A stretch of 64,000 nucleotides of DNA, from assembly GCF_013201545.1 (NCBI RefSeq), contig NZ_CP053746.1:2693001-2757000 (forward strand), given 5' to 3'. The notes under the pieces are model-generated. The model saw nothing but the letters and a program-made list of their open reading frames with translations, made no database searches and was not told the DNA's origin. Positions 38,841-49,697 of this stretch are shown here, piece after piece. Source of the DNA: Pseudomonas graminis (lineage in GTDB: Bacteria > Pseudomonadota > Gammaproteobacteria > Pseudomonadales > Pseudomonadaceae). The number at the start of each line of letters is the position of its first letter. The stretch's first letter is position 1. The translations under genes were made by a program, and so were the position numbers.

Positions 38841-39041
38841 ATGAGTTACGGTTGGAATGACGTACAACGCATCGCTGAAGAACTCGCCGAGACCCACCCC
38901 GGCGTCGACCCTTATTCGGTAGGGTTTACCAGGCTGCAATTGATGATCAAGCAACTGCCTGATTTCGACGACACTTCTGGCCGCGTCGGCGAGAAAGTGC
39001 TCGAGGCGGTGCAGACGCTCTGGGCCGACGAAATCGACTGA
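38841..39041 (+). CDS. iscX: Fe-S cluster assembly protein IscX
   Basis: 66 residues, an acidic all-helical protein that binds IscS and may regulate or supply iron. Start MSYGWNDVQRIAEELAETHPGVDP is family-typical. Last gene of the iscRSUA-hscBA-fdx-iscX operon. Confidence 0.95.
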   Translation: MSYGWNDVQRIAEELAETHPGVDPYSVGFTRLQLMIKQLPDFDDTSGRVGEKVLEAVQTLWADEID

Positions 39042-39069
39042 TCAGATTTGCACGTTAGGCAATAACATC

Positions 39070-39101
39070 AAACCCGCGTATAATTCGCGGGTTTAATTTT
39101 T
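39070..39101 (+). terminator. terminator of the isc operon, with a -10-like TATAAT in its loop
   Basis: AAACCCGCG (39070-39078) pairs with CGCGGGTTT (39086-39094), followed by a T-rich tail. The loop holds TATAAT (39079-39084), with TTAGGC 18 bases upstream, so the same bases may also serve as the ndk promoter. Confidence 0.65.
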
Positions 39102-39131
39102 CGCAATAATCACTGCTTCTGGAGTTACACC

Positions 39132-39557
39132 ATGGCTGTTCAACGTACTTTCTCGATCATCAAGCCTGATGCTGTTGCCAAAAACGTCATCGGCGAAATC
39201 ACCACCCGTTTCGAAAAAGCCGGTCTGCGCGTTGTCGCTTCGAAACTGAAGCAACTGTCCAAGGCCGAAGCAGAAGGTTTCTACGCTGAGCACAGCGCCC
39301 GTGGTTTCTTCGGTGATCTGGTTGCATTCATGATCTCCGGCCCGGTTGTCGTACAGGTTCTGGAAGGCGAAAACGCTATCGCTCTGAACCGCGAGCTGAT
39401 GGGCGCTACCAACCCTAAAGAAGCAGCTGCCGGCACCATCCGTGCTGACTTCGCTGATTCCATCGACGCCAACGCTGTTCACGGCTCCGACTCCGAAGCC
39501 GCTGCTGCTCGTGAAATCTCGTACTTCTTCGCTGCTACCGAGGTAACCACTCGCTAA
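39132..39557 (+). CDS. ndk: nucleoside diphosphate kinase
   Basis: 141 residues, standard length. Transfers gamma-phosphate among nucleotides through a phosphohistidine, the His in NAVHGSDS. The start [21 protein letters not shown] is typical. Codon use is strongly biased, as expected for a highly expressed gene. Confidence 0.97.
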   Translation: MAVQRTFSIIKPDAVAKNVIGEITTRFEKAGLRVVASKLKQLSKAEAEGFYAEHSARGFFGDLVAFMISGPVVVQVLEGENAIALNRELMGATNPKEAAAGTIRADFADSIDANAVHGSDSEAAAAREISYFFAATEVTTR

Positions 39558-39584
39558 GCTATTGCTGCGAGTGAGGGTGAATCC

Positions 39585-40733
39585 ATGACTGAATCAACTG
39601 GCAAAATCAACCTGTTGGGTCTGACCCGGCTGGAAATGGAAAAATTCTTCGAGTCTATCGGGGAGAAGCGCTTCCGTGCCGGTCAGGTCATGAAGTGGAT
39701 TCACCACTTTGGCGTCGATAACTTCGATGCCATGACGAACGTCGGCAAGGCCCTGCGCGAAAAGCTGCAGAGCCGTGCCGAAATTCGCGGTCCTGAAGTC
39801 GTCAGCGAGGACATCTCCACCGACGGCACCCGTAAATGGGTCGTTCGTGTCGAGTCCGGCAGCTGCGTCGAGACCGTTTACATTCCGCAAGGCAAACGCG
39901 GCACGCTATGTGTCTCGTCCCAGGCGGGCTGTGCGCTGGATTGCAGTTTCTGCTCCACCGGCAAACAAGGCTTCAACAGCAACCTCACCGCCGCCGAAGT
40001 CATCGGTCAGGTGTGGATTGCCAACAAATCTTTCGGCAGTGTCCCGGCTACCGTCGACCGTGCCATCACCAACGTGGTGATGATGGGGATGGGCGAGCCA
40101 TTGCTGAACTTCGACAATGTCATTGCCGCCATGCATCTGATGATGGATGACCTGGGGTATGGCATTTCCAAGCGCCGGGTGACGCTGTCCACCTCCGGCG
40201 TGGTGCCAATGATCGATGAGCTGTCCAAGCACATCGACGTCTCGCTGGCCCTTTCGCTGCACGCGCCCAACGACGCGCTGCGAAACCAGTTGGTGCCGAT
40301 CAATAAAAAGTACCCCTTGAAGATGCTCCTCGAGTCCTGCCGCAACTACATGGCTGCGTTGGGCGAGAAGCGTGTGCTGACCATCGAGTACACGCTGCTC
40401 AAGGACATCAACGACAGGCCTGAGCACGCGGTCGAGATGATCGAGCTGCTCAAGGATACGCCGTGCAAGGTCAACCTGATCCCGTTCAACCCGTTTCCGC
40501 ATTCGGGCTATGAGCGCCCCAGCAATAATGCGATCCGTCGTTTCCAGGATCTCCTGCATCAAGCCGGTTTCAACGTCACCGTGCGCACCACGCGCGGTGA
40601 GGACATCGATGCTGCCTGCGGCCAGTTGGTCGGGCAGGTCATGGACCGCACCCGTCGCAGCGAGCGTTATATTGCCGTGCGGGAGCTCAGTGCCGATGCC
40701 GAGGTGGTGCAGGTCGCTTCCGCTCGCAATTGA
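39585..40733 (+). CDS. rlmN: dual-specificity 23S rRNA/tRNA m2A methyltransferase RlmN
   Basis: 382 residues. Radical-SAM methyltransferase making 2-methyladenosine in 23S rRNA (A2503) and in some tRNAs. The cluster motif C-x3-C-x2-C is CALDCSFC, around residues 115-122. [14 protein letters not shown] is the SAM-binding region. A GTGAGGGTGA-type binding site precedes the ATG. Confidence 0.96.
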   Translation: MTESTGKINLLGLTRLEMEKFFESIGEKRFRAGQVMKWIHHFGVDNFDAMTNVGKALREKLQSRAEIRGPEVVSEDISTDGTRKWVVRVESGSCVETVYIPQGKRGTLCVSSQAGCALDCSFCSTGKQGFNSNLTAAEVIGQVWIANKSFGSVPATVDRAITNVVMMGMGEPLLNFDNVIAAMHLMMDDLGYGISKRRVTLSTSGVVPMIDELSKHIDVSLALSLHAPNDALRNQLVPINKKYPLKMLLESCRNYMAALGEKRVLTIEYTLLKDINDRPEHAVEMIELLKDTPCKVNLIPFNPFPHSGYERPSNNAIRRFQDLLHQAGFNVTVRTTRGEDIDAACGQLVGQVMDRTRRSERYIAVRELSADAEVVQVASARN

Positions 40734-40759
40734 ATGCGAATTTGACTGAGAGGATCTCT

Positions 40760-41518
40760 ATGCTCCTGCGCGTTGCGCTGCTGCTCTGTTTTGCCACGCT
40801 GCTGGTTGGTTGTGTGTCCACCGGCAACGTCGATCCGCTGAGTACCAGCAAGGGACGTGACGAGGCTCGTCAGGCTTATGTGCAGTTGGGATTGGGCTAT
40901 CTTCAGCAGGGCCAGATGGAGCGTGCGAAGGCACCTCTGAAAAAAGCGCTTGAGCTCAATGGCTCCGACGCAGACGCCAATGCCGCGCTGGCTCTGGTGT
41001 TTCAAGCCGAGATGGAACCGGAGCTGGCGAACCAGTATTACGAGAAAGCGTTGTCGGCACGTTCCAAAGACGCGCGGATCCTCAACAACTACGGCAGCTT
41101 TCTCTACCAGCAGAAGCGTTACAAGGAAGCCTACGAGCGCTTCGAGCAGGCCGCCGAGGATAACCTCTACGCAGAGCGCGCCCGGGTTTTCGAGAATCTC
41201 GGCATGACCGCGGTGATGCTGGGCGATCGCGTAACCGCCCGTGAGCATTTCGACAAGGCGCTGCGTCTCGATCGTCAGCAGCCACGCGCGTTGCTGGAAA
41301 TGGCTGAGTTGTCGTACGAAGACAGGCATTATGTGCCAGCGCGCGATTACTACGAGCGTTTCAGCCAGTTGAGCGAGCAGAATGCGCGGAGCCTGTTGCT
41401 CGGTACGCGGCTGGCGAAGGTGTTTGATGATCGCAACAAGGCGGCCAGTTACGGGTTGCTTCTAAAAAGACTCTATCCCGGTACGCCGGAATATCAGCAA
41501 TACCTGTCGGAGCAATGA
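40760..41518 (+). CDS. pilF: type IV pilus secretin assembly lipoprotein PilF/PilW
   Basis: 252 residues from the ATG at 40760, with AGAGGA upstream. Lipoprotein signal with lipobox LLVGC (C18), then about six TPR units (QAYVQLGLGYLQQGQMERAKAPLKKAL is the first). It carries the PilQ secretin to the outer membrane. Its stop overlaps the rodZ start. Confidence 0.93.
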   Translation: MLLRVALLLCFATLLVGCVSTGNVDPLSTSKGRDEARQAYVQLGLGYLQQGQMERAKAPLKKALELNGSDADANAALALVFQAEMEPELANQYYEKALSARSKDARILNNYGSFLYQQKRYKEAYERFEQAAEDNLYAERARVFENLGMTAVMLGDRVTAREHFDKALRLDRQQPRALLEMAELSYEDRHYVPARDYYERFSQLSEQNARSLLLGTRLAKVFDDRNKAASYGLLLKRLYPGTPEYQQYLSEQ

Positions 41519-42552
41519 TGAAAGCGGCGCATCCCGAAGTTGTAGCAGCCACTCGCACGAACCCAGGCGAAACATTGCGTCAGGCCCGCGAGAGCAAGAA
41601 CTGGTCGCTGCCAGATGTGGCGTTGAGGCTTAACCTCACCGTGGCGTCCCTGACTCATCTGGAAGCGGGCGATTTTGACAAGCTCCCCGGCCATACCTTT
41701 GCCCGCGGCTATGTACGCGCCTACGCCAAGCTGCTGGACCTTGATCAAGCGGCATTGGTCAGTGCGTTCGATCAGTACACCGGCACTGACGGCAAGGGCA
41801 GTAGCGTTCATGCGCTGGGCCGAATCGAAGAGCCGGTGCGCCTGTCTCACAACATTCTGCGCATCGTCAGCCTGTTGCTGCTCATCGCATTGATCGGCGG
41901 CGGCTTCGTGTGGTGGCAGGATCAAGCCACGCTGCGCGGCAAGGAGCCGACCAATCTGGGCATGGAACACGTCGAAGTCGAAAGTGCTGACGGCACCACC
42001 CAGATCCATCCGCTTGACGAGCCGGAAGATCAAGCTGTCGCTCAAGGCCAGACCGCGCTGCCGTTGAATAACGCCGAGCCGGCGTCCGCGCCTGAAGCGC
42101 CCGCTGCATCCAGCAGTGCAACCACCACCACGGGCACGGTTGCAGGCGCTGTTGTTCCCCATAGCACATCTACCACCGCTCCGGTAACGCCTGCGCATAC
42201 CGCGTCGACGCCAACAGCGCCGGTCACAACCGTAGCGCCAACGCCTGCGACAACCGCGCCCGTCAACAGCGCGCCGAGCGCAACCGCTGACGCCGCGCCT
42301 GTACCGGTAGGTGCTGGCCGCGTGCAGGTTCAGTTTGTGAATGATTGCTGGACCCAGGTCACCGATGGCAACGGCAAAGTGCTGATGAGCGGGCTCAAGA
42401 AAAAAGGCGACAGCCTGGACGTCAATGGCAAGCCGCCGCTGACCCTGCGCCTGGGCTTCGCTCGTGGCGCGCAAGTGAGCTACAACGGTCAGCCGGTTGA
42501 TGTGGCACCTTTCACCAGTGGCGAAACTGCTCGCCTGAAGCTAGGGCAATAA
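41515..42552 (+). CDS. rodZ: RodZ-like helix-turn-helix membrane protein
   Basis: 345 residues. N-terminal Xre-type HTH (GETLRQARESKNWSLPDVALRLNLT, then GHTFARGYVRAYAKLL), one membrane helix (about 115-135), a periplasmic Ala/Pro/Thr-rich linker (about 185-265) and a C-terminal DUF4115 domain. RodZ links MreB to the cell wall and sets rod shape. It lies between pilF and ispG, as in other pseudomonads. Start may be the ATG at 41515 or 41518. Confidence 0.9.
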   Translation: MMKAAHPEVVAATRTNPGETLRQARESKNWSLPDVALRLNLTVASLTHLEAGDFDKLPGHTFARGYVRAYAKLLDLDQAALVSAFDQYTGTDGKGSSVHALGRIEEPVRLSHNILRIVSLLLLIALIGGGFVWWQDQATLRGKEPTNLGMEHVEVESADGTTQIHPLDEPEDQAVAQGQTALPLNNAEPASAPEAPAASSSATTTTGTVAGAVVPHSTSTTAPVTPAHTASTPTAPVTTVAPTPATTAPVNSAPSATADAAPVPVGAGRVQVQFVNDCWTQVTDGNGKVLMSGLKKKGDSLDVNGKPPLTLRLGFARGAQVSYNGQPVDVAPFTSGETARLKLGQ

Positions 42553-42555
42553 GTC

Positions 42556-43665
42556 ATGCACGGCGAATCTCCGATCAAACGTCGCGAATCTCGTAAAATC
42601 TGGGTCGGCTCGGTGCCGGTCGGTGGCGATGCCCCGATCGCAGTGCAGAGCATGACCAACAGCGACACCAATGACGTCGCGGCCACCGTGGCCCAGATCA
42701 ACCGTCTGGAAGCCGCTGGTGTGGACATCGTTCGCGTCTCGGTACCGGACATGGACGCTGCCGAGGCTTTCGGCCGTATCAAGCAGCTGGTCAAGGTCCC
42801 CCTGGTCGCTGACATCCATTTCGATTACCGAATCGCCCTGCGCGTTGCCGAGCTAGGCGTCGATTGCCTGCGGATCAATCCGGGCAACATCGGCCGCGAA
42901 GACCGTGTCCGCGCGGTGGTGGAGGCGGCCCGTGATCGCGGCATTCCTATCCGTATCGGCGTCAACGCCGGTTCGCTGGAAAAGGACCTGCAAAAGAAGT
43001 ACGGCGAGCCAACGCCGGCGGCTTTGGTCGAGTCAGCACTGCGCCACGTCGAGCATCTGGACCGTCTGGATTTCCAGGACTTCAAGGTCAGCGTCAAGGC
43101 CTCCGATGTGTTCATGGCGGTCGAGGCTTATCGCCTCCTGGCCAAACAAATCATCCAGCCGTTGCACCTGGGTATCACTGAAGCGGGCGGTTTGCGCTCA
43201 GGCACAGTGAAATCGGCCGTCGGCCTAGGTATGCTGCTGGCCGAAGGAATCGGCGATACCATTCGGATTTCTCTGGCTGCCGATCCGGTGGAAGAAGTGA
43301 AGGTCGGTTACGACATCCTCAAGTCGCTGCGCCTGCGTTCCCGTGGCATCAACTTCATCGCCTGCCCGAGCTGCTCGCGGCAGAATTTCGATGTGGTTAA
43401 AACCATGAACGAGCTGGAAGGGCGCCTTGAAGATTTGCTGGTCCCGCTGGATGTTGCGGTGATCGGCTGCGTGGTAAACGGTCCCGGCGAGGCAAAGGAA
43501 GCCCACGTTGGTCTGACCGGTGGCACGCCGAACCTGATCTACATCGATGGCAAGCCGGCGCAAAAGCTGACAAATGACAATCTGGTGGAACAGCTTGAAC
43601 GCTTGATCCGTCAGAGAGCGGCCGAAAAGGTCGAGGCCGACGCAGCGCTGATCGCGCGCGGCTAA
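42556..43665 (+). CDS. ispG: 4-hydroxy-3-methylbut-2-en-1-yl diphosphate synthase
   Basis: 369 residues. [4Fe-4S] enzyme of the MEP isoprenoid pathway. The cluster cysteines are in [11 protein letters not shown] and [15 protein letters not shown]. Start [37 protein letters not shown] is family-typical. It follows rodZ by three bases. Confidence 0.97.
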   Translation: MHGESPIKRRESRKIWVGSVPVGGDAPIAVQSMTNSDTNDVAATVAQINRLEAAGVDIVRVSVPDMDAAEAFGRIKQLVKVPLVADIHFDYRIALRVAELGVDCLRINPGNIGREDRVRAVVEAARDRGIPIRIGVNAGSLEKDLQKKYGEPTPAALVESALRHVEHLDRLDFQDFKVSVKASDVFMAVEAYRLLAKQIIQPLHLGITEAGGLRSGTVKSAVGLGMLLAEGIGDTIRISLAADPVEEVKVGYDILKSLRLRSRGINFIACPSCSRQNFDVVKTMNELEGRLEDLLVPLDVAVIGCVVNGPGEAKEAHVGLTGGTPNLIYIDGKPAQKLTNDNLVEQLERLIRQRAAEKVEADAALIARG

Positions 43666-43686
43666 CCCAGTTTCCAAGGAATATTT

Positions 43687-44976
43687 GTGAGTAAGTCTCT
43701 GCAAGCCATTCGTGGCATGAACGACATCCTGCCGGATCAAACGCCGCTGTGGCGCTACTTCGAAGGCACCGTATCGCGTTTGCTGGATAACTACGGTTAT
43801 CGCCAGATCCGCATGCCGATCGTCGAGTTCACCGACCTGTTCAAACGCTCCATCGGCGAAGTCACCGACATCGTCGAAAAAGAGATGTACACCTTCGCCG
43901 ACCGCAATGGCGATTCGCTGACCCTGCGCCCTGAAGGCACAGCGGCCTGCGTTCGTGCGGTCCTCGAACACGGCATCACCGGCGGCGGTCAGGTGCAGAA
44001 GCTGTGGTACATCGGCCCGATGTTCCGCCACGAGCGTCCGCAAAAAGGCCGTTATCGTCAGTTTCACCAGATCGGTGTCGAGGTGTTCAACCTCGATGGT
44101 CCGGACATCGACGCCGAGCTGATCGTCCTGACCTGGCGCCTGTGGGGCCTGCTGGGTATCCGCAATGCCGTCAAACTGGAACTCAACAGCCTGGGCACCA
44201 GTGAAGCCCGCGGCCGTTATCGTGAAGCGCTGGTCGAGTATCTCTCTGCGCGTCACGAGCAACTGGACGAAGACAGCCAGCGCCGCCTGAAGACCAACCC
44301 GCTGCGTGTGCTCGATACCAAACACCCTGAAACCCAGGCTGTGCTGGTCGATGCACCCAAGCTGGCCGATTACCTGGACGACGAATCCCGGGTTCACTTC
44401 GAAGGCCTGAAGGCGCGTCTCGACGCGGCGGGCATTCCTTACGTGATCAACCCGAAGCTGGTTCGCGGCCTGGATTACTACAGCAAAACCGTATTCGAGT
44501 GGGTCACTGACCAACTCGGCGCTCAGGGCACTGTCTGCGCGGGCGGCCGTTACGACGGTCTGGTCGAGCAGATGGGCGGCAAGCCGACATCAGGCGTGGG
44601 CTTTGCCATGGGCATTGAACGTCTGGTGCTGCTGCTGGAAACCCTGGAGCAGGTGCCCGAAGACATCGCCCGTACGGTCGACGTTTACGTCTGCGCCTTT
44701 GGCGAGGCCGCCGAGCTGGCAGCGCTGACCTTGTCCGAGCGTTTGCGCGATCAGGCGCCGAACCTGCGCCTGCATGTCAATGCCGGGGCTGGCAGCTTCA
44801 AGAGCCAGTTCAAGAAGGCCGACAAGAGCGGCGCACTGTACGCGCTGATCCTTGGCGATGAAGAGCTGGCGCGCAAGGAAGTGGGCGTCAAGCCGCTGCG
44901 TGGTCAGGGCGAACAACAAAATATTGCCTGGGATGCTCTGTCCGAGCACCTGGCCACCTGCATCTCGCAGGGTTGA
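43687..44976 (+). CDS. hisS: histidyl-tRNA synthetase
   Basis: 429 residues from a GTG at 43687. Class II synthetase: motif 2 is [17 protein letters not shown], a His-specific [15 protein letters not shown] segment follows, and motif 3 is [11 protein letters not shown]. The C-terminal 100 residues form the anticodon-binding domain. It lies 21 bases after ispG. Confidence 0.97.
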   Translation: MSKSLQAIRGMNDILPDQTPLWRYFEGTVSRLLDNYGYRQIRMPIVEFTDLFKRSIGEVTDIVEKEMYTFADRNGDSLTLRPEGTAACVRAVLEHGITGGGQVQKLWYIGPMFRHERPQKGRYRQFHQIGVEVFNLDGPDIDAELIVLTWRLWGLLGIRNAVKLELNSLGTSEARGRYREALVEYLSARHEQLDEDSQRRLKTNPLRVLDTKHPETQAVLVDAPKLADYLDDESRVHFEGLKARLDAAGIPYVINPKLVRGLDYYSKTVFEWVTDQLGAQGTVCAGGRYDGLVEQMGGKPTSGVGFAMGIERLVLLLETLEQVPEDIARTVDVYVCAFGEAAELAALTLSERLRDQAPNLRLHVNAGAGSFKSQFKKADKSGALYALILGDEELARKEVGVKPLRGQGEQQNIAWDALSEHLATCISQG

Positions 44977-45014
44977 AGCAGACAAAAGCCGATTTAGCGA
45001 ATAGGAGTATTGGG

Positions 45015-45656
45015 GTGTCGAGTACCGATGATGATGAGCTGGTTGCCGTAAAGGACTGGTGGCAGCGTAACGGCAAGCCTCTGGTGACCGGCGGCCTGCT
45101 GGCGGTGATCGTGGTGTTGGGCTGGCAAGGCTGGCAGCGCTATCAGAACAACCAGGCACAGGGTGGTTCGGCGCTATATCAGCAATTGCTGGAAACCGCA
45201 CTGACGCCTAGCGGCCAGGCTGATGCAGGCCGTGTGGCCGAGATCGCCGGCAAGCTCAAGAGCGAGTTCGGCGGCACCGCGTACGCTCAGTACGGCAGCC
45301 TGTTCGTGGCCAAGGTGGCCGTAGACACGGGCAAGCTGGATGACGCTGCGAACGAGCTGAAATCCGTGGCCGACAAGCCGGCCAATACGACTCTGGGTGA
45401 GATCGCCCGTCAGCGTCTGGCTCGCGTGCTTGCCGCACAGAACAAGGCTGAAGATGCGCTGAAGTTGCTCGACGGTCAGGCCGACACGTCGTTCGCGGCC
45501 AGCCGTGAAGAGCTCCGTGGTGACCTGCTGGTGCAGCTGGGTCGTACCGATGATGCCTATGCTGCATACAAAAAGGCCAAGGCGGCGCTTTCTGAAGAAG
45601 CGGCTGTTGGCGGTCTGCAAATGAAGCTCGACGATCTGGCGAAAGGGGATGCGTGA
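45015..45656 (+). CDS. yfgM: YfgM-like ancillary Sec translocon protein (TPR)
   Basis: 213 residues from a GTG at 45015 with AGGAG upstream; the frame extending to 44973 overlaps hisS. An N-terminal cytoplasmic tail (STDDDELVAVKDWWQRNGKP), one membrane helix (about 22-42) and a periplasmic helical repeat domain follow. YfgM binds the SecYEG/PpiD complex. In this cluster it always precedes bamB. Confidence 0.88.
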   Translation: MSSTDDDELVAVKDWWQRNGKPLVTGGLLAVIVVLGWQGWQRYQNNQAQGGSALYQQLLETALTPSGQADAGRVAEIAGKLKSEFGGTAYAQYGSLFVAKVAVDTGKLDDAANELKSVADKPANTTLGEIARQRLARVLAAQNKAEDALKLLDGQADTSFAASREELRGDLLVQLGRTDDAYAAYKKAKAALSEEAAVGGLQMKLDDLAKGDA

Positions 45657-45657
45657 C

Positions 45658-46800
45658 GTGATTCGTTGGAAACATGCAGCATTGCTGGCTCTGGCCATTC
45701 TGGCCGCGGGTTGCAGCAGCAACAGCAAAAAAGAGCTGCCTCCGGCAGAGCTCGTCGACTTCAAGGAAGAAGTGACCCTGCAGAAGTTGTGGAGCCGCTC
45801 CGTCGGTGACGGTCAGGGCGATATATACAACATGCTGGTCCCGGCCATCGACGGCGAGAACATTTACGCTGCCGACGCGAACGGTCTGGTCATGGCGATC
45901 AATCGCAGCAACGGTGACGTGGTCTGGAAAAAAGAGCTTGAGCAACCGGTCTCCGGCGCCGTCGGTGTAGGTTTCGGTCTGGTCATGCTGGGCACGTTGC
46001 GCGGCGAAGTCATCGTCCTCGACGAGGCCACCGGCGAGCAGAAGTGGAAATCCAAGGCAACCAGCGAAGTGCTGTCCGCTCCGGCCACCAACGGCAGTGT
46101 CGTGGTTGCCCAGACTCAGGACGACCGGGTTATCGGTTATGACGCCATCACTGGCGATCAGCGCTGGATCTACGAGAGCAGTCCTGCGGTTCTGACACTT
46201 CGTGGCACCGGCGCACCGATTGCCACCAATTCGCTGGCCATTGCCGGGCTGTCGACCGGTAAGGTCGTGGCGCTGGATATCAACAACGGCGTCCCGGCCT
46301 GGGAGCAGCGCGTTGCCGTTCCGACAGGTCGCTCCGAGCTTGATCGTGTGGTCGACATTGACGGCGGCTTGCTGCTTTCCGGCAACACGCTGTATGTCGC
46401 GACCTATCAGGGCCGCGTAGCCGGTCTGGAACTGCAGAGCGGTCGCGTGCTGTGGCAGCGTGATGCATCGAGCTATTCGGGTGTGGCGCAGGGCTTCGGC
46501 AGCGTTTACGTTTCGCTGGCCAACGGCACCGTGGAAGGCATCGATGAGCGCTCGTCCACCGGTCTGTGGAGCAACGACTCGCTGGCCCGTCGTCAACTCG
46601 GCGCGCCGGAAGTGTTCTCCAGCTACGTCGCGGTGGGTGACATGGAAGGCTATCTGCACCTGCTGAGCCAGGTCGACGGCCATTTCGTCGCCCGTGAAAA
46701 GATTGACAGCGATGGCCTGCGTGCACGCCCGCTGGTCTCCGGCAGCACCATTTACGTCTTCGGCAACAGCGGCAAGCTGGAAGCGCTGACGATCAAGTAG
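45658..46800 (+). CDS. bamB: outer-membrane protein assembly lipoprotein BamB
   Basis: 380 residues from a GTG at 45658, one base after the yfgM stop. Lipoprotein signal with lipobox LAAGC (C19), then an eight-bladed beta-propeller with repeated Trp-Lys blades (DVVWKKELEQPVSGAVGVGFG, GEQKWKSKA, QRWIYESS, PAWEQRVAV, GRVLWQRDASS). BamB serves the BAM complex that inserts porins. Confidence 0.94.
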   Translation: MIRWKHAALLALAILAAGCSSNSKKELPPAELVDFKEEVTLQKLWSRSVGDGQGDIYNMLVPAIDGENIYAADANGLVMAINRSNGDVVWKKELEQPVSGAVGVGFGLVMLGTLRGEVIVLDEATGEQKWKSKATSEVLSAPATNGSVVVAQTQDDRVIGYDAITGDQRWIYESSPAVLTLRGTGAPIATNSLAIAGLSTGKVVALDINNGVPAWEQRVAVPTGRSELDRVVDIDGGLLLSGNTLYVATYQGRVAGLELQSGRVLWQRDASSYSGVAQGFGSVYVSLANGTVEGIDERSSTGLWSNDSLARRQLGAPEVFSSYVAVGDMEGYLHLLSQVDGHFVAREKIDSDGLRARPLVSGSTIYVFGNSGKLEALTIK

Positions 46801-46949
46801 TGGCTGTCTATGCTTGAGGAGGTCGAGCTTCGACTTCCCCAGGCGGCCCCGCTTTCGTGGGGCCTGCGACGCTTCGGTGTCGCTCCGAACTCCGGCCGCT
46901 GCCTTGCAGCGGCTTTTGTATTTTCTGAAATAACGAAGTGGAGAGCCGC
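46801..46949 (+). other. bamB-der intergenic hairpins
   Basis: Two GC-rich hairpins: GCCCCGC-type arms near 46848-46865 and GCCGCTG/CAGCGGC near 46897-46915, the second followed by TTTTGTATTTT. The second may be a terminator or attenuator between bamB and der. Confidence 0.45.
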
Positions 46950-48431
46950 ATGGTTCCCGTAATCGCCCTGGTGGGTCGACCGAACGTCGGCAAGTCCACC
47001 TTGTTCAACCGCCTGACCAGGACTCGCGACGCCATCGTCGGCGACTTGTCCGGTCTGACCCGTGATCGCCAATACGGTGAGGCCAAGTGGCAAGGGCGCT
47101 CCTACATCCTGATCGACACCGGCGGTATCTCCGGTGACGAACACGGCATGGACGAAAAGATGGCCGAGCAGTCGCTGCTGGCCATCGAAGAAGCCGATGT
47201 CGTGTTGTTCCTCGTTGACGCCAAAGCAGGCTTTACTGCCGCCGACCAGATGATTGGCGAGCACCTGCGCAAGCGCAACAAGACGTCCTACGTCGTCGCC
47301 AATAAGGTCGACAACATCGACCCTGACATGGCCCGCGCCGAGTTTGCACCGCTGGGCATGGGTGACGCGATTCCGGTGGCCGGCGCTCACGGACGCGGCA
47401 TCACCCAGATGCTTGAAATCGCCCTGCGCGATTTCCCGAAAGACGCTGACGAAGTCGAAGAAGGCGAAGAAGGCGAAGAAGAGGAAGTTGTCGCCGAAGG
47501 TCAGGAAGCCAAGCGCATTCCGGGTCCGAGCGAGAAGGACGGGATCAAGATCGCGATCATCGGTCGTCCTAACGTCGGCAAGTCGACGCTGGTCAACCGC
47601 ATGCTCGGTGAAGACCGCGTTATCGTCTACGACGAGCCCGGCACCACCCGCGACAGCATTTACATCCCGTTCGAACGCAACGAGGAAAAGTACACGCTGA
47701 TCGACACTGCTGGTGTGCGCAAGCGCGGCAAGATCCACGAAGAAGTCGAAAAGTTCTCCGTGGTCAAAACGCTGCAGGCGATCAAAGACGCCAACGTGGT
47801 GATCTTCGTGATGGACGCCCGTGAAGGCGTCGTCGACCACGACCTGAACCTGCTGGGCTTTGCCCTTGAGTCCGGTCGGGCGCTGGTCATCGCACTCAAC
47901 AAGTGGGATGGCATGGTGCCGAGCGAGCGCGACTATGTGAAGGTTGAGCTGGAGCGTCGGCTGTTCTTCGTCGACTTCGCCGACATCCACTTCATCTCGG
48001 CGCTGCACGGCACCGGCGTGGGTAACCTGTATCAGTCGGTGCAGAACTCGTTCAAATCCGCTGTGACCCGCTGGCCGACCAGCCGCCTGACCCAGATCCT
48101 TGAAGACGCCGTCAGCGAGCACGCACCGCCCATGGTCGGCAGCCGCCGCATCAAGCTGCGTTATGCCCACTTGGGTGGCGCCAACCCGCCGTTGATCGTT
48201 ATCCACGGTAACCAGGTCGAGAAAGTACCGAAGTCGTACGTTCGGTACCTCGAGAACACCTATCGCCGCGTGCTAAAGCTGGTCGGTACGCCGATCCGCA
48301 TCGAGTTCAAGGGCGGCGAAAACCCGTACGAAGGCAACAAGAACACGCTGACCGACCGCCAGGTCAACAAGAAGCGTCGAATGATGTCGCACCACAAGAA
48401 GGCCGACAAGAAGCGCCGCGACAAGCGCTGA
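46950..48431 (+). CDS. der: ribosome-biogenesis GTPase Der (EngA)
   Basis: 493 residues from the ATG at 46950 with GGAG upstream. Two tandem GTPase domains, each with GRPNVGKST (near residues 8 and 200), NKVD and NKWD-type specificity motifs, and a C-terminal KH domain with a basic tail. Between them is a very acidic linker ([12 protein letters not shown]). Der matures the 50S subunit. Confidence 0.96.
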   Translation: MVPVIALVGRPNVGKSTLFNRLTRTRDAIVGDLSGLTRDRQYGEAKWQGRSYILIDTGGISGDEHGMDEKMAEQSLLAIEEADVVLFLVDAKAGFTAADQMIGEHLRKRNKTSYVVANKVDNIDPDMARAEFAPLGMGDAIPVAGAHGRGITQMLEIALRDFPKDADEVEEGEEGEEEEVVAEGQEAKRIPGPSEKDGIKIAIIGRPNVGKSTLVNRMLGEDRVIVYDEPGTTRDSIYIPFERNEEKYTLIDTAGVRKRGKIHEEVEKFSVVKTLQAIKDANVVIFVMDAREGVVDHDLNLLGFALESGRALVIALNKWDGMVPSERDYVKVELERRLFFVDFADIHFISALHGTGVGNLYQSVQNSFKSAVTRWPTSRLTQILEDAVSEHAPPMVGSRRIKLRYAHLGGANPPLIVIHGNQVEKVPKSYVRYLENTYRRVLKLVGTPIRIEFKGGENPYEGNKNTLTDRQVNKKRRMMSHHKKADKKRRDKR

Positions 48432-48452
48432 TCGTGTAAAGGTCTTTCTCGG

Positions 48453-48478
48453 AAAAGGCGCCAGTGGCGCCTTTTTTT
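48453..48478 (+). terminator. rho-independent terminator after der
   Basis: AAAAGGCGCC (48453-48462) pairs with GGCGCCTTTT around an AGT loop; seven T in total. It ends the long hisS-der cluster. Confidence 0.9.
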
Positions 48479-48548
48479 GTGCGCGATATCTGGGCTATCC
48501 TGCCAGTCCCCGAGCCCTTCAGGTATCGGGAGTGGAGCAGGAAAACCC

Positions 48549-49697
48549 ATGATCACCAGCAAACTGCCGAACGTTGGCACCACCATTTTTACTGTGATGT
48601 CTCAGCTTGCCGCCGAAACAGGGGCGATCAATCTGTCCCAGGGTTTTCCCGATTTCGATGGGCCCGACGCACTGCGTGAAGCCTTGTGCCGCCGCGTCAT
48701 GGACGGCAACAACCAATACGCGCCGATGGCCGGGCTGCCGGCATTGCGCGAGCAAGTCGCCGCCAAGATCGCTCGCTGCTATGGCCGTCAGGTCGGCGTC
48801 GACAGCGAAATCACGATCACGCCCGGCGCCACCCACGCCATCTTCTGCGCCATCCAGGCGGTTGTCAGAGCCGGCGATGAAGTCATCGTCTTCGACCCGT
48901 GCTACGACAGTTACGCGCCTTCGGTGGAACTGGCCAGTGGACGCTGCGTCCATGTTCAGCTCAAGGACGGTGACTTCGCCATCGACTGGGAAAAGCTCAG
49001 CGCTGCGTTGAGCCCTCGCACTCGAATGATCGTTATCAACACGCCGCACAACCCCAGCGGCGCGCTGATCACCCGCGAGGAACTGGATCGCCTGGCTGCG
49101 TTGATCCGGGACCGGGACATCTACGTGCTCAGCGATGAAGTCTACGAACACCTGGTGTTCGACGGCCTGCAGCACGCCAGCGTGCTGGCCCATGACGAAC
49201 TCTACCAGCGCGCTTTCGTGGTCAGCTCGTTCGGCAAGACCTACCACGTCACCGGCTGGAAAACCGGCTACCTTGTCGCGCCGCCGGCACTGACCGCCGA
49301 AGCGCGCAAGGTCCACCAATTTGTTGCGTTCTGCGGCGTGACACCGCTGCAATGGGCGCTGGCCGATTTCATGGCGGCGCACCCTGAACATGTCGACGAA
49401 CTGCCGGCGTTCTATCAGGCCAAGCGCGATTATTTCTGCGATCGCCTGGAAGCCTCGCGCTTTACGTTCACGCGCGCCAGCGGCACGTACTTTCAGCTCG
49501 TTGATTATTCGCGGATCCGCCCGGACCTCAATGACGTCGACATGTCGCTGTGGATGACCCGCGAACACGGTGTAGCGAGCATTCCGATTTCGGTGTTCTA
49601 CCAGAATCCGCCTGAAGGCCAGCGCCTGATCCGGCTGTGCTTTCCCAAGCGTGAGGAGACGCTGCGTCAAGCAGCGGAAAAACTATGCGCGATCTGA
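48549..49697 (+). CDS. PLP-dependent aminotransferase (YbdL/MtnE-like, methionine/glutamine type)
   Basis: 382 residues from the ATG at 48549 (AGGAAAACCC before it). Class I/II aminotransferase: INLSQGFPDFDGP, NQYAPMAGLPALRE, NTPHNPSGALI, the PLP lysine in SSFGKTYHVTGWKTGY and the carboxylate-binding Arg in LIRLCFPKRE. It resembles E. coli YbdL, which transaminates methionine and other amino acids. It overlaps the omega-amidase gene by 13 bases, suggesting glutamine as amino donor, with the product alpha-ketoglutaramate cleared by the neighbour. Confidence 0.9.
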   Translation: MITSKLPNVGTTIFTVMSQLAAETGAINLSQGFPDFDGPDALREALCRRVMDGNNQYAPMAGLPALREQVAAKIARCYGRQVGVDSEITITPGATHAIFCAIQAVVRAGDEVIVFDPCYDSYAPSVELASGRCVHVQLKDGDFAIDWEKLSAALSPRTRMIVINTPHNPSGALITREELDRLAALIRDRDIYVLSDEVYEHLVFDGLQHASVLAHDELYQRAFVVSSFGKTYHVTGWKTGYLVAPPALTAEARKVHQFVAFCGVTPLQWALADFMAAHPEHVDELPAFYQAKRDYFCDRLEASRFTFTRASGTYFQLVDYSRIRPDLNDVDMSLWMTREHGVASIPISVFYQNPPEGQRLIRLCFPKREETLRQAAEKLCAI

